A stretch of DNA of 64,000 nt from the NCBI RefSeq assembly GCF_947331435.1, contig NZ_CAMZOF010000007.1:1-64000 (forward strand), in the 5' to 3' direction. Of the stretch, positions 61,858-64,000 are shown one piece after another (within the stretch, counting starts at the first letter, position 1; each line of letters opens with the position of its first letter). Origin of the DNA: Pelagibius sp. Alg239-R121. GTDB taxonomy: Bacteria; Pseudomonadota; Alphaproteobacteria; Kiloniellales; Kiloniellaceae. The notes below the pieces were generated by a model that was not told the DNA's origin, did not search any database, and worked only from the letters and a program-made list of their open reading frames with translations. Made by a program: the position numbers and the translations under genes.

Positions 61858-62835
61858 TCAGTAACCCCGGGCCGGATCGACCAGATTGAAAAGGGCCTCG
61901 CCCTTGCGCCAACGCGTTAGGTTGTCGGCGAACATCCGGACCGAAGCCAGTTCCCATCCTTTGAACACGCTGGAACAGTGGGGCGAGATCAGGACGTTGT
62001 TCAGTTGCCAAAGCGGGTTCTCCGCAGGCAAGGGCTCGGTTTCAAAAACATCCAGGGCGGCACCGGCGAGGCGCTGCGATTGCAGCGCGTCCAGTAGCGC
62101 CGAATGGCAAACGATCCCGCCTCTGGAAATGTCGACCAGGACGGCACCGGGTTTCATGACCTTAAAGGCCGCCGCGTTAACCAGCCCGCGCGTGGCCTCA
62201 AGCAGGGGAGCGCAGATGACGATGAAGTCCGCGTCAGCCCACAGATTTTTCAGTTCGCCGGTTGCGTAGACCTGATCGACATTTGCTGTCGCCCGTGGGT
62301 GGGCACGCACACCCGTTACCCTCAAGCCGAAGGCTTTGGCGCGTTTGGCGATGGCTTCGCCGCTGTGTCCCAGTCCGACGATAAGAAGATTTTTGCCCTC
62401 GATCGGGGTCATCATCCGCCCCGCCCAGATACGGTTTTCGCGGTCGCGCTCCAGCCCCGGCACGTCGAGCGTGAAGTGGAGAATGGAGCCCATGACATAC
62501 TCGGCCATCATTCCGGCGGCGACCCCGGCCGCGTTGGTGACCGTGGTTTTTCTGCTGTCCCACTGGCCGAGATGATCGACACCGGAGCCGCCGACGGAAA
62601 TCCATTTTGGACCCGAAAGTCCCAACAGTTCACGCGTCGGAAAGTTCGGTGTACCGGCAAAGCGGACGGTGAATACGACATCCGGCCGGAAACTTTCCAG
62701 CACCGCGCCCAGGCCGTCGTAACTGTCGCACGGCATCACTGAAACATCGGGATGATGTCGCCGGAGTTCGTCGATCAGGGGCGCCGGCTCGGCATCGTGA
62801 ACGACAACTTTAACATCTTGGTCGGGCTCGCTCAT
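61858..62835 (-). CDS. D-isomer-specific 2-hydroxyacid dehydrogenase
   Basis: A 325-residue enzyme with the Rossmann motif GLGHSG, the catalytic Arg in ISRGGIV, Glu in DVFETEPLP and His in SPHCSS. It interconverts a 2-keto acid and a D-2-hydroxy acid with NAD(P). ATG 62835 overlaps the upstream MmgE/PrpD stop as ATGA, so the two act together, probably on a branched dicarboxylate. It converges with the GntR gene three bases away. Confidence 0.9.
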   Translation of the reverse strand: MSEPDQDVKVVVHDAEPAPLIDELRRHHPDVSVMPCDSYDGLGAVLESFRPDVVFTVRFAGTPNFPTRELLGLSGPKWISVGGSGVDHLGQWDSRKTTVTNAAGVAAGMMAEYVMGSILHFTLDVPGLERDRENRIWAGRMMTPIEGKNLLIVGLGHSGEAIAKRAKAFGLRVTGVRAHPRATANVDQVYATGELKNLWADADFIVICAPLLEATRGLVNAAAFKVMKPGAVLVDISRGGIVCHSALLDALQSQRLAGAALDVFETEPLPAENPLWQLNNVLISPHCSSVFKGWELASVRMFADNLTRWRKGEALFNLVDPARGY

Positions 62836-64000
62836 GTCAGGCCTCTGGCTGGCGGATAAACCAGATCGCTTAGGTGAGAGAAGGCAATGCCCTCTTTGAG
62901 TAGGCATTCAGCGGCGGACTCGATCTGCCGTGACCGTTCCGGCTCGAGAGCCTGGGCGGTCATGCTGTGGAACTTCTCGAGGACTTCGTCCCTGGTCATA
63001 GGGGATTCCAAACCGCCCCGCGCATGAATGTCTCCGGACGCCAGACGGCGGCCGTCCGACAGCGTGACGGTTACGTCTGACCAACGGCTTGCGGGAAATC
63101 TTATGTTGTGGCGCTCGTCTTCGATCACTGTGATGCGCCCGACCAGTTCGGCGACGGACTGATCGGTGAGCGCTGCACCGGCCACGTGCTCGGGCGCAAT
63201 CCGGCCATGGCGAAGCATGAGCGCGACCGCGAAGGCCAGGCTGTACTGCGCATGGGACGTGGTTTCCGGCATGCCGGGAAAGAGGCGGGAGGCTTCGTGA
63301 AAGGTTCTAACCTCAACTGCGGCAACGTCGTTGTCGGTGAAATCATGTTCCAGCATCAAGGCACGTGCCGAATCGATCGCGGCATGAGCCCAACGGCAGA
63401 TCGGATAGGGTTTGATATAGTTCGCCTCAATGGTCCAGACCTGCGCAAGATCCTGCCAGATATCCCGTAGGTCTTCCGCCTCGACGGTGAGCGCCGGTGC
63501 GCCGCGAAAACCGCGTGATGCCAAGAGTGCTGCGCTGACACCGGTCAGAGCACCGACACCGGAGCCATCATGCAGCATGGTCGGATTGTCGATTTCACGC
63601 ATCATCTGACTGCGCGGCCCGTGATACTCGGCGATGCCAAAAGCCTGACGCAGTGTGTTGTTGTCACTTCCCATCAATCTGCAGCCGAGGGCCGCTACAC
63701 CGAGTGCATTCCAGGCACCGGAAGTGTGATAATCGGAGACGCTTTGGTGCAGGGCGATGCCCGTTCTGGCGGCGATTTCGTAGGAAATCACGAGCGCGGA
63801 AAGCGCGTCCCGGCCACTGAGGCCGCGATTGGTTTCGGCAAAGGCAAAGAGGGCGGGAACGACGGCACAGCCAATGTGACCCTTGGTCGGGTTGTAGCCG
63901 TCGTGGGCATCGAGATTGTCGATCTGTGTGGCGGCGGCATAAGCGGCTCCGGCGAGACTGGCGCGTCGTCCATCGAACAGCAGCCGCGCACTCGTGCTGT
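62832..64000 (-). CDS. MmgE/PrpD family protein, 5' end outside window
   Basis: The visible 389 codons run open to the window edge; the start lies beyond 64000. The translated N-terminal part of the visible region holds NLDAHDGYNPTKGHIG, the conserved substrate and active-site stretch of MmgE/PrpD proteins (2-methylcitrate dehydratase, cis-aconitate decarboxylase, iminodisuccinate epimerase group). The ALSALVISYEIAARTG segment and YKPYPICRWAHAAIDSA also match. Full-length members have about 450 residues. Substrate unknown; coupled to a 2-hydroxyacid dehydrogenase. Confidence 0.88.
   Translation of the reverse strand, partial: STSARLLFDGRRASLAGAAYAAATQIDNLDAHDGYNPTKGHIGCAVVPALFAFAETNRGLSGRDALSALVISYEIAARTGIALHQSVSDYHTSGAWNALGVAALGCRLMGSDNNTLRQAFGIAEYHGPRSQMMREIDNPTMLHDGSGVGALTGVSAALLASRGFRGAPALTVEAEDLRDIWQDLAQVWTIEANYIKPYPICRWAHAAIDSARALMLEHDFTDNDVAAVEVRTFHEASRLFPGMPETTSHAQYSLAFAVALMLRHGRIAPEHVAGAALTDQSVAELVGRITVIEDERHNIRFPASRWSDVTVTLSDGRRLASGDIHARGGLESPMTRDEVLEKFHSMTAQALEPERSRQIESAAECLLKEGIAFSHLSDLVYPPARGLT

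Overview
The window looks like chromosomal DNA of a heterotrophic, probably marine alphaproteobacterium, possibly Rhodospirillales- or Rhodobacterales-like. The pointers are moderately high GC, a TRAP transporter, a BCCT carrier, a ProVWX-type betaine importer, an MttB-family methyltransferase, and many short catabolic operons each with its own GntR, LysR or AraC-type regulator. The lineage is inferred from gene content only. I saw no rRNA, complete tRNA, CRISPR array, intact insertion sequence or phage module.

Layout. (1) 0.6-10.2 kb: a class II aldolase, a methyltransferase, gamma-glutamyltransferase with a GntR regulator, and divergently a TRAP DctPQM transporter followed by an RraA-like protein and a GhrA-like 2-ketoacid reductase. 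Together they look like uptake and processing of an unidentified organic acid. (2) 10.5-14.7 kb: a GlxA-type AraC regulator diverging from an unusual pair, a PotD-like periplasmic binding protein and a BCCT carrier. (3) 14.9-19.0 kb: small hypothetical genes, then an acyl-CoA dehydrogenase-superfamily protein with the active-site substitutions of 3-sulfinopropionyl-CoA desulfinases, diverging from a LysR regulator. (4) 19.1-23.7 kb: a tightly overlapping five-gene operon that resembles a Gram-negative Dlt-type envelope acylation machine. It encodes a NeuD-like acyltransferase, a fused adenylation-carrier protein (DltA+DltC), a DltD-like SGNH protein, a DltB-like MBOAT and a 50-residue membrane peptide ending in a DltX-like Tyr motif. 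This is the strongest candidate for an undescribed system. (5) 24.1-28.1 kb: an HD phosphohydrolase, two LysR regulators and a mandelate racemase-type enzyme.

(6) 28.2-47.6 kb: an island of mostly unrecognised secreted and membrane proteins. It holds an ECF sigma factor in an operon with an outer-membrane barrel and a secreted Fn3-like protein, a single-domain globin, two paralogous Cys-containing Ig-like secreted proteins, a subtilase next to a one-TM anti-sigma-like protein with a propeptide-like tail, a PEP-CTERM-like protein, a CARDB protein, a protein with an internal duplication, and a PAS/pseudo-receiver/LuxR regulator. I infer a surface-remodelling or envelope-stress regulon. (7) 47.7-49.4 kb: a HAD phosphatase, an AT-rich gap and one hypothetical gene.

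(8) 49.6-60.9 kb: a ten-gene minus-strand operon with ProV-ProW-ProX, DapA-family lyase, aldehyde dehydrogenase, MttB-family methyltransferase, an HpbD-like enolase-superfamily enzyme, two SDRs and an FAD oxidoreductase. It diverges from a GntR regulator across operator-like palindromes. The set fits import, demethylation or epimerisation, and oxidation of a betaine-type amine such as proline or hydroxyproline betaine. (9) 61.9-64 kb: a 2-hydroxyacid dehydrogenase translationally coupled to an MmgE/PrpD-family gene cut by the window edge.
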